Positions 1 through 9,042 are shown, counted from the first letter of the stretch. The stretch is DNA of 33,193 bases from Candidatus Mediterraneibacter pullistercoris (GCA_019116885.1 DXAU01000006.1:1-33193); one strand, 5' to 3'. Made by a program: numbers and translations. Notes: a model not told the origin generated them from the sequence alone.

Positions 1-621
1 CGTATTCGTGCGCGGATCCTTGGTCAGAAATCCGCTGATGCGCGCTCCTCTTGACACAGTTCCTGCCACAAGACAGAGATAATACTTCTTTACACTGTGA
101 TCCCGGAACATGGCTCCGAGCTCCTGAAGCGCAGCCAGCGTCTTTCCGGCGGCTACGATACCGCTTGTGTTGCGGTCCAGACGGTTGCACACAGACGGAT
201 GGAAGGTGCGCAGCTCTTCTTCGGTGATCTGATGGCTCTCAAGCAGATATCCTATCACATATTCTACAAGAGATATGTCGTCTTTTGACGCTTTCTGTGA
301 AAGTACTCCTGCCGGCTTGTTTATAAAAATTGTATTCCTGTCTTCATATAATATGTCAAGCTCTGCCTTTGCGATTCCTTTTTGCTGACTCACAGATTTT
401 CTTTCTGTAAATTTCTCGATCGTCTCGTCAGAGAGGAATAATTTGACTGCGTCCCCTTCGCAGAGTTTTTCCTGTCCCGAAGCTTTCTTTGCATTGAGCG
501 TGATATTCTTCTTGCGGAGCATCTTGTAGAAGAAACTCTTAGGTGCGAGTGACATATATTTGGACAGAAACTTATCGAGCCGCTGTCCGGCTTCGTTTGA
601 ATTTATGATGATCTCTCTCAT
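1..621 (-). CDS. RluA-family pseudouridine synthase, 3' end off the window
   Basis: This gene starts at ATG 621 and runs off the left edge, so only the first 207 codons are visible. Residues about 12-60 (QRLDKFLSKYM...) form an S4 RNA-binding domain. The RluA catalytic motif follows as NRLDRNTSG, in which the first Asp is the expected nucleophile, preceded by a segment reading INKPAGVLSQ. The family isomerises uridines to pseudouridine in rRNA or tRNA; the target site cannot be read from sequence. The start overlaps the TGA of the upstream SDR gene as ATGA, and GAGGAG lies five bases before it, so coupled translation is likely. An Asn replaces the usual His before RLD, a variation I believe occurs in some Firmicutes members. 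The family call is secure, the subfamily is not. Confidence 0.9.
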   Translation of the reverse strand, partial: MREIIINSNEAGQRLDKFLSKYMSLAPKSFFYKMLRKKNITLNAKKASGQEKLCEGDAVKLFLSDETIEKFTERKSVSQQKGIAKAELDILYEDRNTIFINKPAGVLSQKASKDDISLVEYVIGYLLESHQITEEELRTFHPSVCNRLDRNTSGIVAAGKTLAALQELGAMFRDHSVKKYYLCLVAGTVSRGARISGFLTKDPRTNT

Positions 622-1379
622 AACTTCTCCTCTGCCTTTAAGATCAGCCTGTGAGGCAGCAGTTTTGCACCGATGCGCGCAGTTTTCATGGCTGCGCCGT
701 ACACTGAGACTTCCCGCCTTTTCCGGCTGTCTTTCAGCGCTTTGCGGACAACAGCGGGCGCTTTGGCCATGGTCAGTTTTTTAAGCGGCGCGGTGAGTTC
801 TCCGCTCACACGGAAAAATTCAGTATCCACAGGTCCGGGGCATACGGCTGTCACGGAAATACCGCGGAAACGAAGCTCTGAAGAAAGTGCTCTTGAGAGA
901 CTTAGAACGTACGCCTTTGTAGCTGCATATACCGCGAAACCATTCTGCGGACAGAATGCTGCCGCTGATGCCAGATTGATGATCCGTCCTCCTTTATTCA
1001 TGTAGGGAAGCGTAATCTGAATCATCCGCGCCAGCGCCCGGCAGTTGAGATCCACCATATCCGTCTGGAGTTTTTTATCCTCTGACGCGATATCGTTAAA
1101 AGTGCCGGAGCGCCCGAAGCCTGCGGCATTGATAAGCATGCGCACATCCGGTCTGCATGCTTTGAGTTCACTGTGATACTGTTTATAGATCTGCTTTTTT
1201 AACAGGTCTCCGTCAAAAATGCGAATCGGTACTCTGCTCTCTTTCTCCAATGCCTCCAGCCGTCCTCTTCTCCTTGCGATCACCCAGATCTCATCCAGAT
1301 TCCGGTAAAAGTATCCGATCTGACGGACAAACTCTCTTCCCATCCCCGAGGACGCGCCTGTAACAACTGCAATTTTCAT
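618..1379 (-). CDS. SDR-family NAD(P)-dependent oxidoreductase
   Basis: The 253-aa protein is a classical short-chain dehydrogenase/reductase. The cofactor motif TGASSGMG sits at residues 7-14, NAAG at 84-87, the catalytic Ser at about 138, and YAATK supplies Tyr151 and Lys155. PGPVDT at 181-186 is the usual loop after the active site. Its length is normal for the family. It resembles the DltE/YqjQ-like group of uncharacterised SDRs, but the substrate is unknown. The start has GAGGCG upstream, lies nine bases after the YgiQ stop, and the gene's own stop overlaps the next start as ATGA. It therefore belongs to the same minus-strand operon as the RNA-modification genes, though nothing ties it functionally to them. 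Confidence 0.9.
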   Translation of the reverse strand: MKIAVVTGASSGMGREFVRQIGYFYRNLDEIWVIARRRGRLEALEKESRVPIRIFDGDLLKKQIYKQYHSELKACRPDVRMLINAAGFGRSGTFNDIASEDKKLQTDMVDLNCRALARMIQITLPYMNKGGRIINLASAAAFCPQNGFAVYAATKAYVLSLSRALSSELRFRGISVTAVCPGPVDTEFFRVSGELTAPLKKLTMAKAPAVVRKALKDSRKRREVSVYGAAMKTARIGAKLLPHRLILKAEEKL

Positions 1380-1388
1380 AACATCGCC

Positions 1389-3296
1389 TCACTTCTTTTT
1401 ATGGATATTGCGTATCGTTTTCTTTTTCTTTCCTCTTGGGTGCGGAACTGTCCCGGCGCTGTCAAAGCGGGGATTCCGGCCGCGTGCCGGGCGGATCAGA
1501 CATTTGGGTCCGTATCCGACAAGATCCATACGGCCCGCACGTCTCAGGGCCTCCAGGACAAGATCGTAGAGCTGCGGGTTCCTGTACTGGATGAGCGCTC
1601 TCTGCATCGCTTTCTCATGGGGATTTTTCGGCACATAGACTGCTCTGCCTGTCCGGGGATCGACGCCCGTGTAATACATGCATGTGGACAGAGTGGACGG
1701 CGTCGGATAAAAATCCTGCACCTGTTCCGGCATATATCCCAGATCACGGCAGTATTCTGCTAGTTCTACGGCTTCCTTTAACGTGGAACCAGGGTGCGAG
1801 GACATGAGATAAGGAACAAGATACTGCTTTTTCCCGAGCTTCTCGTTCATTTTGTAAAATTCCCCGGTAAATCTTTCATATACACTGTGGTCTGGTTTTC
1901 CCATCAGGGAGAGTACAGGCTGCGCTACATGCTCCGGAGCTGTTTTGAGCTGGCCGCTCACATGATACTGGCAGAGCTCTCTTAAGAAATCTTTCTTCTT
2001 ATCAGCCAGCAGGTAATCAAAGCGGATTCCGGAGCGGATAAATACTTTCTTTACTCCAGGCAGGTTTCTCAGTTTTCTTAAAAGCGATACATAGTCGCTG
2101 TGATCCGCGTCAAGATTTGCGCAGGGCTTCGGGAACAGGCACTGGCGTTTTCTGCAGACTCCGTGCTCGAGCTGCTTACCGCAGGACGGATGACGGAAGT
2201 CAGCAGTCGGGCCGCCCACGTCATGGATGTATCCTTTAAATTCCTTGTCTTTCGTAATCTTTTCTGCTTCGCGCAGGAGAGATTCATGGCTCCTGGCCTG
2301 CACGATCCGGCCCTGATGGAATGTAAGAGCACAGAAACTGCATCCCCCGAAACATCCTCTGCTGCTGATAAGACTGAACCGGATTTCCGAGACTGCCGGT
2401 ATGCCGCCTTTTTCCTTGTAGGACGGGTGAAACGTCCTTGTGTACGGAAGATCATAAATATCGTCCATCTCCGCTTCACTCAGAGGCTTTGCCGGAGGAT
2501 TCTGCACGACAAACAGATGATCCGAGTACGGCTCGGCCAGACGCTTTCCGTTAAATGCATCTGTATTGAGATACTGTGTATAGAAACTTTCCGCATATTT
2601 TCTTTTGTCAGCTTTGAGTTCCTCATAGGACGGAAGAAATTCTGAGTCATAGATGCAGTCTTTCCTTTTTATCTTTACTACAGTGCCGTCGATGTATGTC
2701 AGTTCGCTTACCGGAATCCCTGCATCCAGCGCGTCTGCAATCTCTGTGATGGAGCGTTCACCCATGCCGTAGGAAATGATGTCCGCCCCCGAGTCCAGAA
2801 GTATGGAGCGTTTCAGCCGGTCAGACCAGTAATCATAATGTGCCAGCCTTCTCAGACTTGCCTCGATCCCGCCCAGGATAACCGGTGTTTTTTTATATGT
2901 CCGGCGGATCAGATTGCCGTACACGATGCACGCATAGTCCGGTCTTCTTCCCATCTCCCCGCCAGGTGTATAGGCGTCGGTCTTTCTGCGTTTTTTGGAT
3001 ACACTGTAGTGGTTGACCATAGAGTCCATATTTCCGGCAGATACGAGAAACCCAAGACGCGGCTCCCCAAAGACCTGGATACTCTTTGGATCTTTCCAGT
3101 CCGGCTGGGAGATGATTCCCACGCGGTAACCGCGGGATTCCAGTACCCGGCTGATGACTGCATGTCCAAACGACGGGTGATCCACATAGGCGTCTCCGAT
3201 CACATATGCGAAATCCACCCTGTCCCATCCTCTCTCTTTCATTTCATAACTGTTTACCGGTAAAAAATCACTGCGTGTCACGTCAGTTCGTCGCAC
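1389..3296 (-). CDS. ygiQ: YgiQ-family radical SAM protein
   Basis: The protein is about 635 aa, the expected size for YgiQ. The N-terminal conserved segment includes GDAYVDHPSFG (residues 35-45) and a B12-binding-like region. The radical SAM cluster motif is SRGCFGGCSFCA, with Cys315, Cys319 and Cys322 holding a [4Fe-4S] cluster. The C-terminus is lysine/arginine rich, as is usual. The biochemical role of the family is unproven. The start is uncertain: GTG at 3296 gives the longest form, while GTG at 3281 overlaps the stop of the upstream HAD gene as GTGA and gives a protein five residues shorter. Both keep the conserved region. An AGAGG ribosome site lies just before the longer start, too close to serve it well. 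Confidence 0.93.
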   Translation of the reverse strand: MRRTDVTRSDFLPVNSYEMKERGWDRVDFAYVIGDAYVDHPSFGHAVISRVLESRGYRVGIISQPDWKDPKSIQVFGEPRLGFLVSAGNMDSMVNHYSVSKKRRKTDAYTPGGEMGRRPDYACIVYGNLIRRTYKKTPVILGGIEASLRRLAHYDYWSDRLKRSILLDSGADIISYGMGERSITEIADALDAGIPVSELTYIDGTVVKIKRKDCIYDSEFLPSYEELKADKRKYAESFYTQYLNTDAFNGKRLAEPYSDHLFVVQNPPAKPLSEAEMDDIYDLPYTRTFHPSYKEKGGIPAVSEIRFSLISSRGCFGGCSFCALTFHQGRIVQARSHESLLREAEKITKDKEFKGYIHDVGGPTADFRHPSCGKQLEHGVCRKRQCLFPKPCANLDADHSDYVSLLRKLRNLPGVKKVFIRSGIRFDYLLADKKKDFLRELCQYHVSGQLKTAPEHVAQPVLSLMGKPDHSVYERFTGEFYKMNEKLGKKQYLVPYLMSSHPGSTLKEAVELAEYCRDLGYMPEQVQDFYPTPSTLSTCMYYTGVDPRTGRAVYVPKNPHEKAMQRALIQYRNPQLYDLVLEALRRAGRMDLVGYGPKCLIRPARGRNPRFDSAGTVPHPRGKKKKTIRNIHKKK

Positions 3297-3958
3297 CTCT
3301 CATAAGTATGTCTGAAAATATCGTTAAAATCATGGATAAAATAATCGGCGAGCCGTTTCTTTTCCTGCTCAAGCGATCTGGAGAATTCATCGTCAACAGC
3401 GCATACTTCCATCCCTGCATTCTTGCCCGCGAGAATCCCGTTGGGAATATCCTCAAACACAAGGCAGGACGCCGGATCTACCTGAAGATCCTCCGCCACT
3501 TTCAGATAGACGTCCGGCGCGGGTTTGCCTGCAGATACTTCGCAGGATGTGCGCACAGAATCAAAGTATGGCGTCAGACCGCGGGCATTTAAAGCTGCGT
3601 CAGCGATGGCCCGGTCATTGCTCGTGGCAATTCCGAGAACTATACCGCGGCTCTTCATATCTCTGAGGAAATCGACAGCGCCGGGCTTTGGAAATACTTT
3701 CGTCGCATAGAGATGGATCGTCATATCGCGCCACTCCTGCATCACCTGTTCCAGCGTGCGGTCAAGAGATGGAAAAGTATCGACGAAATACTGAGCAGTC
3801 TCCGTATAGCTCATTCCTTCAATATCTTTATGAAATTCGGGCGGTTCGGTAAGATGATATTTTTCCATATAGATCCGGTCGACCTCCGGCCAGATCCACA
3901 TAGAGTCCACCAGCGATCCGTCCATATCAAATATTACAGCTTTCTTCCCTGTGAGCAT
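3278..3958 (-). CDS. HAD-family phosphatase, beta-phosphoglucomutase-like
   Basis: The 226-aa protein carries all HAD motifs: DMDGSLVDS at residues 11-19 (nucleophile Asp11 and acid/base Asp13), TSND at 112-115 (motif II), Lys145 in GKPAPDVYLK (motif III), and VFEDIPNGI at 167-175 with the Mg-binding acidic pair. The helical cap between residues 18 and 85 is the type found in beta-phosphoglucomutase and small sugar- or nucleotide-phosphate phosphatases. The substrate cannot be predicted. AGAGGTGG lies about seven bases before the ATG. The start overlaps the 3' end of the RsuA-type gene by 25 bases and the 3' end overlaps the YgiQ start, so it sits inside a translationally coupled operon. Confidence 0.9.
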   Translation of the reverse strand: MLTGKKAVIFDMDGSLVDSMWIWPEVDRIYMEKYHLTEPPEFHKDIEGMSYTETAQYFVDTFPSLDRTLEQVMQEWRDMTIHLYATKVFPKPGAVDFLRDMKSRGIVLGIATSNDRAIADAALNARGLTPYFDSVRTSCEVSAGKPAPDVYLKVAEDLQVDPASCLVFEDIPNGILAGKNAGMEVCAVDDEFSRSLEQEKKRLADYFIHDFNDIFRHTYERCDELT

Positions 3959-4659
3959 AATCTTTCCACCTCTTCTTCTGTCAGTCTGCGGTACTCTCCC
4001 GGCTTCAGCGATTTATCGAGGGAGAGAGTGCCCATCTGAAGGCGCTTCAGATAGATCACTTCTTTTCCGACAGCCTGGAACATGCGCTTGACCTGATGGA
4101 ATCTGCCCTCATGGATCGTCAGTCTGACTTCAGAGTACTCCCCTGAAGAGCAGACGTCCAGTTCTGCCGGAAGCGTCGGCCTGTCATCACCGATATCCAC
4201 TCCGCGCGCAAAGTTTTCCACATCCGTCCCGGTTACGCGTCCGTTTATCCTTGCGAAATAAACTTTATCCACATGTTTCTTCGGCGACAGGAGCCTGTGG
4301 GCCAGCCCGCCGTCATTTGTGAGAAGGAGAAGTCCTTCCGTATCTTTGTCAAGTCTTCCAACCGGAAACAATCCGTCTCTTTTCCTCTCCTTGATCAGTT
4401 CGAGCACCGTCGTTTCCTGGCGGTCGGTCGTGGCAGATACCACGCCTGCCGGTTTGTTCAGCATATAGTATTCATATTTCACATAGGCGACAGATTCTCC
4501 CCGGAACGTGATCTCGTCATGGTCCGTATCGATCTTTGTCTCAGGCCTGCATGCCGAGACGCCATTTACTGATACGCTGCCTTTCCGGATTTCTTTTTTG
4601 ATCTCGCTCCTCGTGCCAAGTCCCATATCTGCGAGATATTTATCCAGTCTTATCATCAT
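3934..4659 (-). CDS. RsuA-type 16S/23S rRNA pseudouridine synthase
   Basis: I place the start at the ATG at 4659, whose ATGA overlaps the stop of the upstream methyltransferase gene. A longer reading from 4677 would add six residues (MAVAVV) ahead of the canonical beginning MIRLDKYLAD. The protein is 241 aa. Residues 1-60 are an S4 domain, LNKPAGVVSAT follows, and the catalytic motif GRLDKDTEG lies at about 101-109 with Asp104 as nucleophile. FHQVKRMF near residue 185 is typical of the RsuA/RluB/RluE/RluF branch. It should modify a uridine in rRNA; which one is not evident. The gene lies between a putative rRNA methyltransferase and a HAD phosphatase with no gaps. Confidence 0.92.
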   Translation of the reverse strand: MMIRLDKYLADMGLGTRSEIKKEIRKGSVSVNGVSACRPETKIDTDHDEITFRGESVAYVKYEYYMLNKPAGVVSATTDRQETTVLELIKERKRDGLFPVGRLDKDTEGLLLLTNDGGLAHRLLSPKKHVDKVYFARINGRVTGTDVENFARGVDIGDDRPTLPAELDVCSSGEYSEVRLTIHEGRFHQVKRMFQAVGKEVIYLKRLQMGTLSLDKSLKPGEYRRLTEEEVERLCSQGRKL

Positions 4660-6047
4660 GACGACTGCCACCGCCATCCCGGGAGATATTTGTTTTTCAG
4701 CGTCTGCCCTGCGAGTTTCCCGAATCCCAGAGGGTATCCGTCCACGCAGACAAGATACCAGCCTTTATCTTTCACAGACACGAGATCCCCCACATCCAGA
4801 GTCTCCCCTTTTAAATATTTAATGACGCGTTCGTCGGAAACGGACAGATCGATCGTGCGCGCATACTCCTCTTTCTTCAGGTTCATGGCGAAGGCCTGGC
4901 TCGGCTCAAATCTCTTTTTCTTAAGTTCGCCGAGGAAAAGGCCTGTGCGTAAGAAGCGGATGCCTTTTAAGTCAGGAAGTCCTTCCGGCATGTAATATAC
5001 CTTGTCCGCCCGGATATCCATACGACCCGGATCAAATTGACGTTTGACGCCTGCAAGGAAATCTGTAAGTTCTTCCGGGAGTTTCTTCCGGACAGATCCG
5101 GCGGAGCGCCCTGCTGCGGACGGAGCGCCGTTTCCTTTCTTCCTGACCAGCGCCAGAAAATGTCCTTCGCCTTTCATCCGGTGAGGAAAGATCCTTACCG
5201 TCCGTCTCAGCCTGTCGTCTCCGGATGCAGTCATCTCCGGCATGCCGCAGGAGAACCCCTCATATCCCTCTATTTCACACAGGTCAAACTCCGGATACTG
5301 ATTCAGGAGATATTCGATCGTCTGTTCATTCTCCGCAGGGGAAAATGTGCATGTCGAGTAAAGGATCATCCCACCGGGGCGCAGCATCTGCGCCGCCTGG
5401 GTGATGATGCTCCTCTGGATCTTTGAGAAATATTCCGGTCCGTGTTCCTCCCATGCGCGGATCATTTTCCGGTCTTTGCGGAACATCCCCTCACCGGAGC
5501 AGGGGGCATCGATCAGTATTTTATCAAAATATCCGTTAAAATACGGGATGAGCTTTCCTGGTTCTTCACTTAAGACAAGAATATTCCCGATCCCCATAAG
5601 TTCAAGATTCTTCAAGAGTCCTTTCGCGCGGGAACTGCTCAGGTCATTGGCGGCAAGCAGTCCTGTGCCGTTTAATCTGGCTCCAAGTTCCGTTGCCTTC
5701 CCGCCGGGAGCAGCGCACACGTCCAGCACACGGTCTCCCGGTTCAACGGGCAGCCGATCCGCGGGCGTCATAGCGCTCGGCTCCTGCAGATAATACAGTC
5801 CTGCAAAATAATATGGATGTTTTGCAGGATGAAATCTTTCCCCGTCATAAGAAAAGCCGTTATGTATCCACGGAATTTTTTTCAGCGGCCAGGGGGAGAT
5901 CTTCAGAAAGTCCTCCACAGAAATCTTCGCAGTATTGACCCGGAGGCCGTAGTGCCGGGGTTCGTCAAAACAGTCGATATAATCATTATACTCCGCTCCA
6001 AGCAGGCGTTTCATCTCTTTTTCAAATGCTGATGGCAGATTCATCAT
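4656..6047 (-). CDS. RsmB/NOP-family (RsmF-like) rRNA cytosine-C5 methyltransferase
   Basis: The 463-aa protein has a SAM-binding Rossmann core with VLDVCAAPGGKATE at 107-120. The two cysteines of m5C methyltransferases appear in DAPCSGEGMF (Cys183) and STCTFSPAEN (Cys233). The C-terminal roughly 150 residues, ending GYPLGFGKLAGQTLKNKY, match the RNA-binding PUA-like extension of RsmF-type enzymes. It should methylate cytosine C5 in rRNA. GGAGG is four to seven bases before two adjacent ATG codons (6047 and 6044), so the start is uncertain by one codon. The gene begins 27 bases after the M23 peptidase and overlaps the pseudouridine synthase, forming an RNA-modification cluster. Confidence 0.93.
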   Translation of the reverse strand: MMNLPSAFEKEMKRLLGAEYNDYIDCFDEPRHYGLRVNTAKISVEDFLKISPWPLKKIPWIHNGFSYDGERFHPAKHPYYFAGLYYLQEPSAMTPADRLPVEPGDRVLDVCAAPGGKATELGARLNGTGLLAANDLSSSRAKGLLKNLELMGIGNILVLSEEPGKLIPYFNGYFDKILIDAPCSGEGMFRKDRKMIRAWEEHGPEYFSKIQRSIITQAAQMLRPGGMILYSTCTFSPAENEQTIEYLLNQYPEFDLCEIEGYEGFSCGMPEMTASGDDRLRRTVRIFPHRMKGEGHFLALVRKKGNGAPSAAGRSAGSVRKKLPEELTDFLAGVKRQFDPGRMDIRADKVYYMPEGLPDLKGIRFLRTGLFLGELKKKRFEPSQAFAMNLKKEEYARTIDLSVSDERVIKYLKGETLDVGDLVSVKDKGWYLVCVDGYPLGFGKLAGQTLKNKYLPGWRWQSS

Positions 6048-6074
6048 TTTTCCTCCACAATCGATAGTATATCA

Positions 6075-6902
6075 TCATCTCCCCTGATAGTCGATCTTTT
6101 TCTCTTCAACATATTTCAGGGCAGGATAGGGATTGACGCTGATCTCCTCCCCTTCGCTGTACACATAGATTCCGAGATGAAGATGAACGGGAAACTTCCC
6201 TTTTGTCCCCTCCCTGGTCCCATATCCGGTATCCCCCATAAATCCGAGCAGATCTCCTGCTTTTATCTCGTCGCCTTCTTCGATATCCGCGTAGGAATCA
6301 AGGTGCGCGTAATAAAAATATGCACCGTGAGGCGTTCTGATGCCGACACGGTATCCGCCCAGTTCCAGCCACCCTTTATTCTGTACCACTCCGTCAGTCA
6401 TGCTTACGACCGGAAGCACGCCCCGCTCGTTTTTTTCAGCCATGATATCTGTGCCCTCATGTCCGCGCTCTCCCTTGTATGTCCGGTCAAACATCCACGA
6501 ATCCTCAAATGACACGCCGAAACCCGCGTTCTCCGAAGATGCGACAGGGAAATAAACGAGATCATCCCATATGGACTGACAGGCACTTAAGTATTCTCCC
6601 CATCCGTCCGCTCTCTCCCAGCGTTTTCGCATGGAGATGGATTCATCGGGTGATAGATTCCCCGCGGTTTCTCCAAATCTGCTCTCAAGCCAGTATACGG
6701 CCAGATATTCCCCGGGATCTTTCATATCACGGATCACTTCCGCAGTCTGTTCATCCACAGGCTGGCATCTGAACTCTGCGCTCTGTGTTATTGAATCATT
6801 CAGACGGCTGCTCTCGCTTATATAACGAAGTTTCGGTATCCAGAGAGAACAGAAAAAGACGATTAGAAACAAAAGAAGACTTAATCTTGTGATGTATTTC
6901 AA
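6075..6902 (-). CDS. Membrane-anchored M23-family peptidase (LytM-type)
   Basis: An N-terminal transmembrane helix (LLLFLIVFFCSLWI) is followed by an extracytoplasmic region and a C-terminal M23 domain. The zinc ligands are visible: GHEGTD supplies His and Asp, and HLH in FPVHLHLG supplies the later His pair, with YYAHLD completing the active site. All catalytic residues are present, so a working peptidoglycan endopeptidase is plausible. I chose TTG at 6902 because AAGGAG lies six bases upstream and the protein (275 aa) then begins directly at its membrane anchor. ATG at 6950 is an alternative that adds 16 residues but has no ribosome site. It is the first gene of the left operon and is divergent from ylbJ. 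Confidence 0.87.
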   Translation of the reverse strand: MKYITRLSLLLFLIVFFCSLWIPKLRYISESSRLNDSITQSAEFRCQPVDEQTAEVIRDMKDPGEYLAVYWLESRFGETAGNLSPDESISMRKRWERADGWGEYLSACQSIWDDLVYFPVASSENAGFGVSFEDSWMFDRTYKGERGHEGTDIMAEKNERGVLPVVSMTDGVVQNKGWLELGGYRVGIRTPHGAYFYYAHLDSYADIEEGDEIKAGDLLGFMGDTGYGTREGTKGKFPVHLHLGIYVYSEGEEISVNPYPALKYVEEKKIDYQGR

Positions 6903-6924
6903 GTAGGACTCCTTTTTTCTTTTA

Positions 6925-6955
6925 CTATATGAGCGGTTCATAAAGAACATACTAT
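6925..6955 (+). promoter_or_regulatory. Possible sigma-E-like promoter for ylbJ
   Basis: CATACTAT at 6948-6955 resembles the sigma-E -10 (CATACAnT), with CTATATG at 6925-6931 as a poor -35 match and 16 bases between. In B. subtilis ylbJ is expressed in the mother cell under sigma-E, which makes the reading sensible but not proven. A 7-bp inverted repeat (TCGTCAT/ATGACGA, 6955-6961 and 6971-6977) lies just downstream. Confidence 0.3.
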
Positions 6956-7004
6956 CGTCATATATCTAAAATGACGATGAATCATCAGGATCGGAGTACT
7001 ATCG

Positions 7005-7937
7005 ATGCGACAGATCATATCAGGACTGATGGCAGTCTTTCTATTTCTGGCGATGCTGCTCTCGCCAAAAGCAGTCTTTGACGGCGCCGAGAGTGGTCTG
7101 CTTTTGTGGTTTCAGATCGTATTCCCCACCCTGTTCCCGTTCATGCTCATGTCTGCGCTGATGCTTGCAGGCGGCGGGCTGGCCGTCATATCCCGGCTGA
7201 CCGGCAGGCTGTTCTCCACGCTGTTTGGGACATCGCCAAACGGCGCTTTCGCAGTGATCGCCGGTTTCCTGTGCGGATATCCCATGGGCGCAAAAGTATC
7301 TGCGGATCTTGTACGCTCAGGCAGGATATCAAGGGATGAGGGGGCTTATCTGCTCTCTTTCTGTAATAATACAAGCCCGATATTTATCATGAATTTTATT
7401 GTATGGAAAACACTCGGCAAAGAGGAGCTTATGATCCCCTCGCTGCTGATCCTGATCCTGGTTCCTGCATGTCTCAGTCTGGTGTTCCGCAGATCTTATC
7501 TGAAAGGTAAGAGACATTTTTCTTCCCTGGCAGAAGATGACAGGACTTCCGGAAAGCCGTTTGATTTTACAATGCTTGACGCCTGCCTGACGGACAGCTT
7601 TGAAGCAATCGTCAAAGTCGGCCTGTATATCATATTCTTTTCAGTCCTGATCGCTCTTGGCAGAGGGATCAGCGGCGAATATCCGGTGATCGCCGCCTTC
7701 ATGCCGACTCTTGAAATGACAAACGGCATCCTCATGATCCACCGATCAGTTTCTGATATCACGGTGAGTTATCCGCTTATTCTCGGCCTTACCTCCTTTG
7801 GCGGGTTCTGCGCCGCGGCACAGACACAGTGCATGCTCAAAGATACCGGTATTCCCCTCCTGCCTTATATCATGCAAAAACTGACTGCCGCAGCGGCAGC
7901 CAGTCTGTTGGGTTTTGTATATATGCGCATATTCTGA
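7005..7937 (+). CDS. ylbJ: Sporulation integral membrane protein YlbJ (nucleoside-recognition/gate domain)
   Basis: The 310-aa protein is almost entirely hydrophobic, with about eight predicted membrane segments. It carries the YlbJ signature region reading GFLCGYPMGAKVSADL followed by LSFCNNTSPIFIMNF. The GGAG eight bases before ATG supports the start. YlbJ is a mother-cell protein needed for spore coat/cortex maturation in B. subtilis; its transport substrate is not known to me. The protein is shorter than the roughly 400 aa of the Bacillus version but contains both halves of the gate domain. In B. subtilis the order is ylbH(rsmD)-coaD-ylbJ; here the same genes are neighbours but ylbJ is inverted and converges on them. 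Confidence 0.9.
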   Translation: MRQIISGLMAVFLFLAMLLSPKAVFDGAESGLLLWFQIVFPTLFPFMLMSALMLAGGGLAVISRLTGRLFSTLFGTSPNGAFAVIAGFLCGYPMGAKVSADLVRSGRISRDEGAYLLSFCNNTSPIFIMNFIVWKTLGKEELMIPSLLILILVPACLSLVFRRSYLKGKRHFSSLAEDDRTSGKPFDFTMLDACLTDSFEAIVKVGLYIIFFSVLIALGRGISGEYPVIAAFMPTLEMTNGILMIHRSVSDITVSYPLILGLTSFGGFCAAAQTQCMLKDTGIPLLPYIMQKLTAAAAASLLGFVYMRIF

Positions 7938-7972
7938 GCAGTCATGCTGTCTCCGTGCTTCTGACACTCCCG

Positions 7973-8548
7973 CTACTCCTGGGGATCATAGCTGCCGGTG
8001 TCGTCCTCAGAGATCACCAGCTCAGAACGGTTGGAACGGACCGTATCATAACACTCCTGAAGAGAATTAATCAGCCCGTCATATTTTGTTGTGTAGCTGT
8101 CAAGCGTATGACCGATAATGCTCTCGGCATTGGCAAGCAGATCGTCCGTATACTGGATCGCGCCGATGCGGATCGCATTGGCATCTTCTGTAGCATTATC
8201 GATAATCTCCTGAGCCTGTGCTGTCGCCTGTGTCACGATCTCGTTTGCCTGTGCATAAGCCTGCTGCATGATCTCATGCTCGCTGACAAGTTCCGTCGTC
8301 TGTACCTGGGCCTCTTCTATCATGGCGTCTGCCTTGGCCTTGGCATCGGCGAGTATGGCGTCGCGGTTCGCAATGATCTTCTGATAACGCTTGATCTCCT
8401 CCGGAGTCTTCATTCGGAGTTCTCTAAGAAGCTCGTCAAGATGCTCCTTGTTGACAATGATCTTCGTCGTTGACAGCGGTTGGAATTTACAGTCTCTGTC
8501 AATATACTCCTCGATCTCTTCGATAATCTGCTCAATACGGCTGCTCAT
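7973..8548 (-). CDS. Coiled-coil protein, DivIVA-like / "V-type ATPase subunit H-like"
   Basis: The 191-aa soluble protein has a short N-terminal region (residues 1-50), then a long helical stretch from about 50 to 130 rich in Ala, Glu, Gln and Lys (for example [17 protein letters not shown]), and a C-terminal helix with an acidic tail. It has no signal peptide or membrane segment. Such proteins next to coaD in Clostridia are often named vacuolar H+-ATPase subunit H or ATPase-like, but there is no other ATPase gene here and the label probably reflects coiled-coil similarity only. A DivIVA-like scaffold role is a guess. The ATG overlaps the coaD stop (ATGA), with AAGGAG ten bases upstream, so it is the third gene of rsmD-coaD. 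Confidence 0.8.
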   Translation of the reverse strand: MSSRIEQIIEEIEEYIDRDCKFQPLSTTKIIVNKEHLDELLRELRMKTPEEIKRYQKIIANRDAILADAKAKADAMIEEAQVQTTELVSEHEIMQQAYAQANEIVTQATAQAQEIIDNATEDANAIRIGAIQYTDDLLANAESIIGHTLDSYTTKYDGLINSLQECYDTVRSNRSELVISEDDTGSYDPQE

Positions 8549-9042
8549 TTGTTACACTCTCCTTTTGTACTCATCTTTTTTCTAAGCTCCACAGCGACTG
8601 CTTCCGGCACAAACTGTGACAAATCTCCCCCAAAAGCAGCAATTTCTTTTACCGTGGTAGAACTCAAATATGAATATTCGATACTGGTCGTCAAGAACAT
8701 CGTCTCTACATTTGGTTCCAGTTTATGGTTGGTCTGTGACATCTGCAATTCATACTCAAAATCTGTGATCGCACGAAGTCCTCTTATGATAAGATCTGCC
8801 TCCATCTTCGCCGCAAAATCAACAAGGAGGCCATCAAACGGTACGATTTTCACGTTTTTGAGATCTTTCGTCACTCCTTTTAACATTTTAACACGTTCTT
8901 CCACAGAAAACAACGGCATTTTCGCTTTATTACATAATACTCCGACGATCAGTTCGTCTACAATCCTGCTCGATCTTGTAATAATATCGATGTGTCCGTA
9001 TGTGACCGGATCAAAACTGCCCGGATAGATCGCTCTCAACAT
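8545..9042 (-). CDS. coaD: Phosphopantetheine adenylyltransferase CoaD
   Basis: The 165-aa protein is full length for CoaD, which makes dephospho-CoA from 4'-phosphopantetheine and ATP in coenzyme A synthesis. [12 protein letters not shown] at residues 6-17 holds the nucleotidyltransferase TxGH motif, and [11 protein letters not shown] matches the C-terminal ISSTxVKE nucleotide-binding motif. [14 protein letters not shown] is also characteristic. The start overlaps the end of rsmD by seven bases, and rsmD-coaD is a widespread pair. It is cytoplasmic and certainly essential if no other copy exists. Confidence 0.97.
   Translation of the reverse strand: MLRAIYPGSFDPVTYGHIDIITRSSRIVDELIVGVLCNKAKMPLFSVEERVKMLKGVTKDLKNVKIVPFDGLLVDFAAKMEADLIIRGLRAITDFEYELQMSQTNHKLEPNVETMFLTTSIEYSYLSSTTVKEIAAFGGDLSQFVPEAVAVELRKKMSTKGECNK

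Noticed and set aside
7973-8548. A true V-type ATPase subunit
   Set aside because: No other ATPase subunit genes are near; similarity is probably limited to coiled-coil composition.
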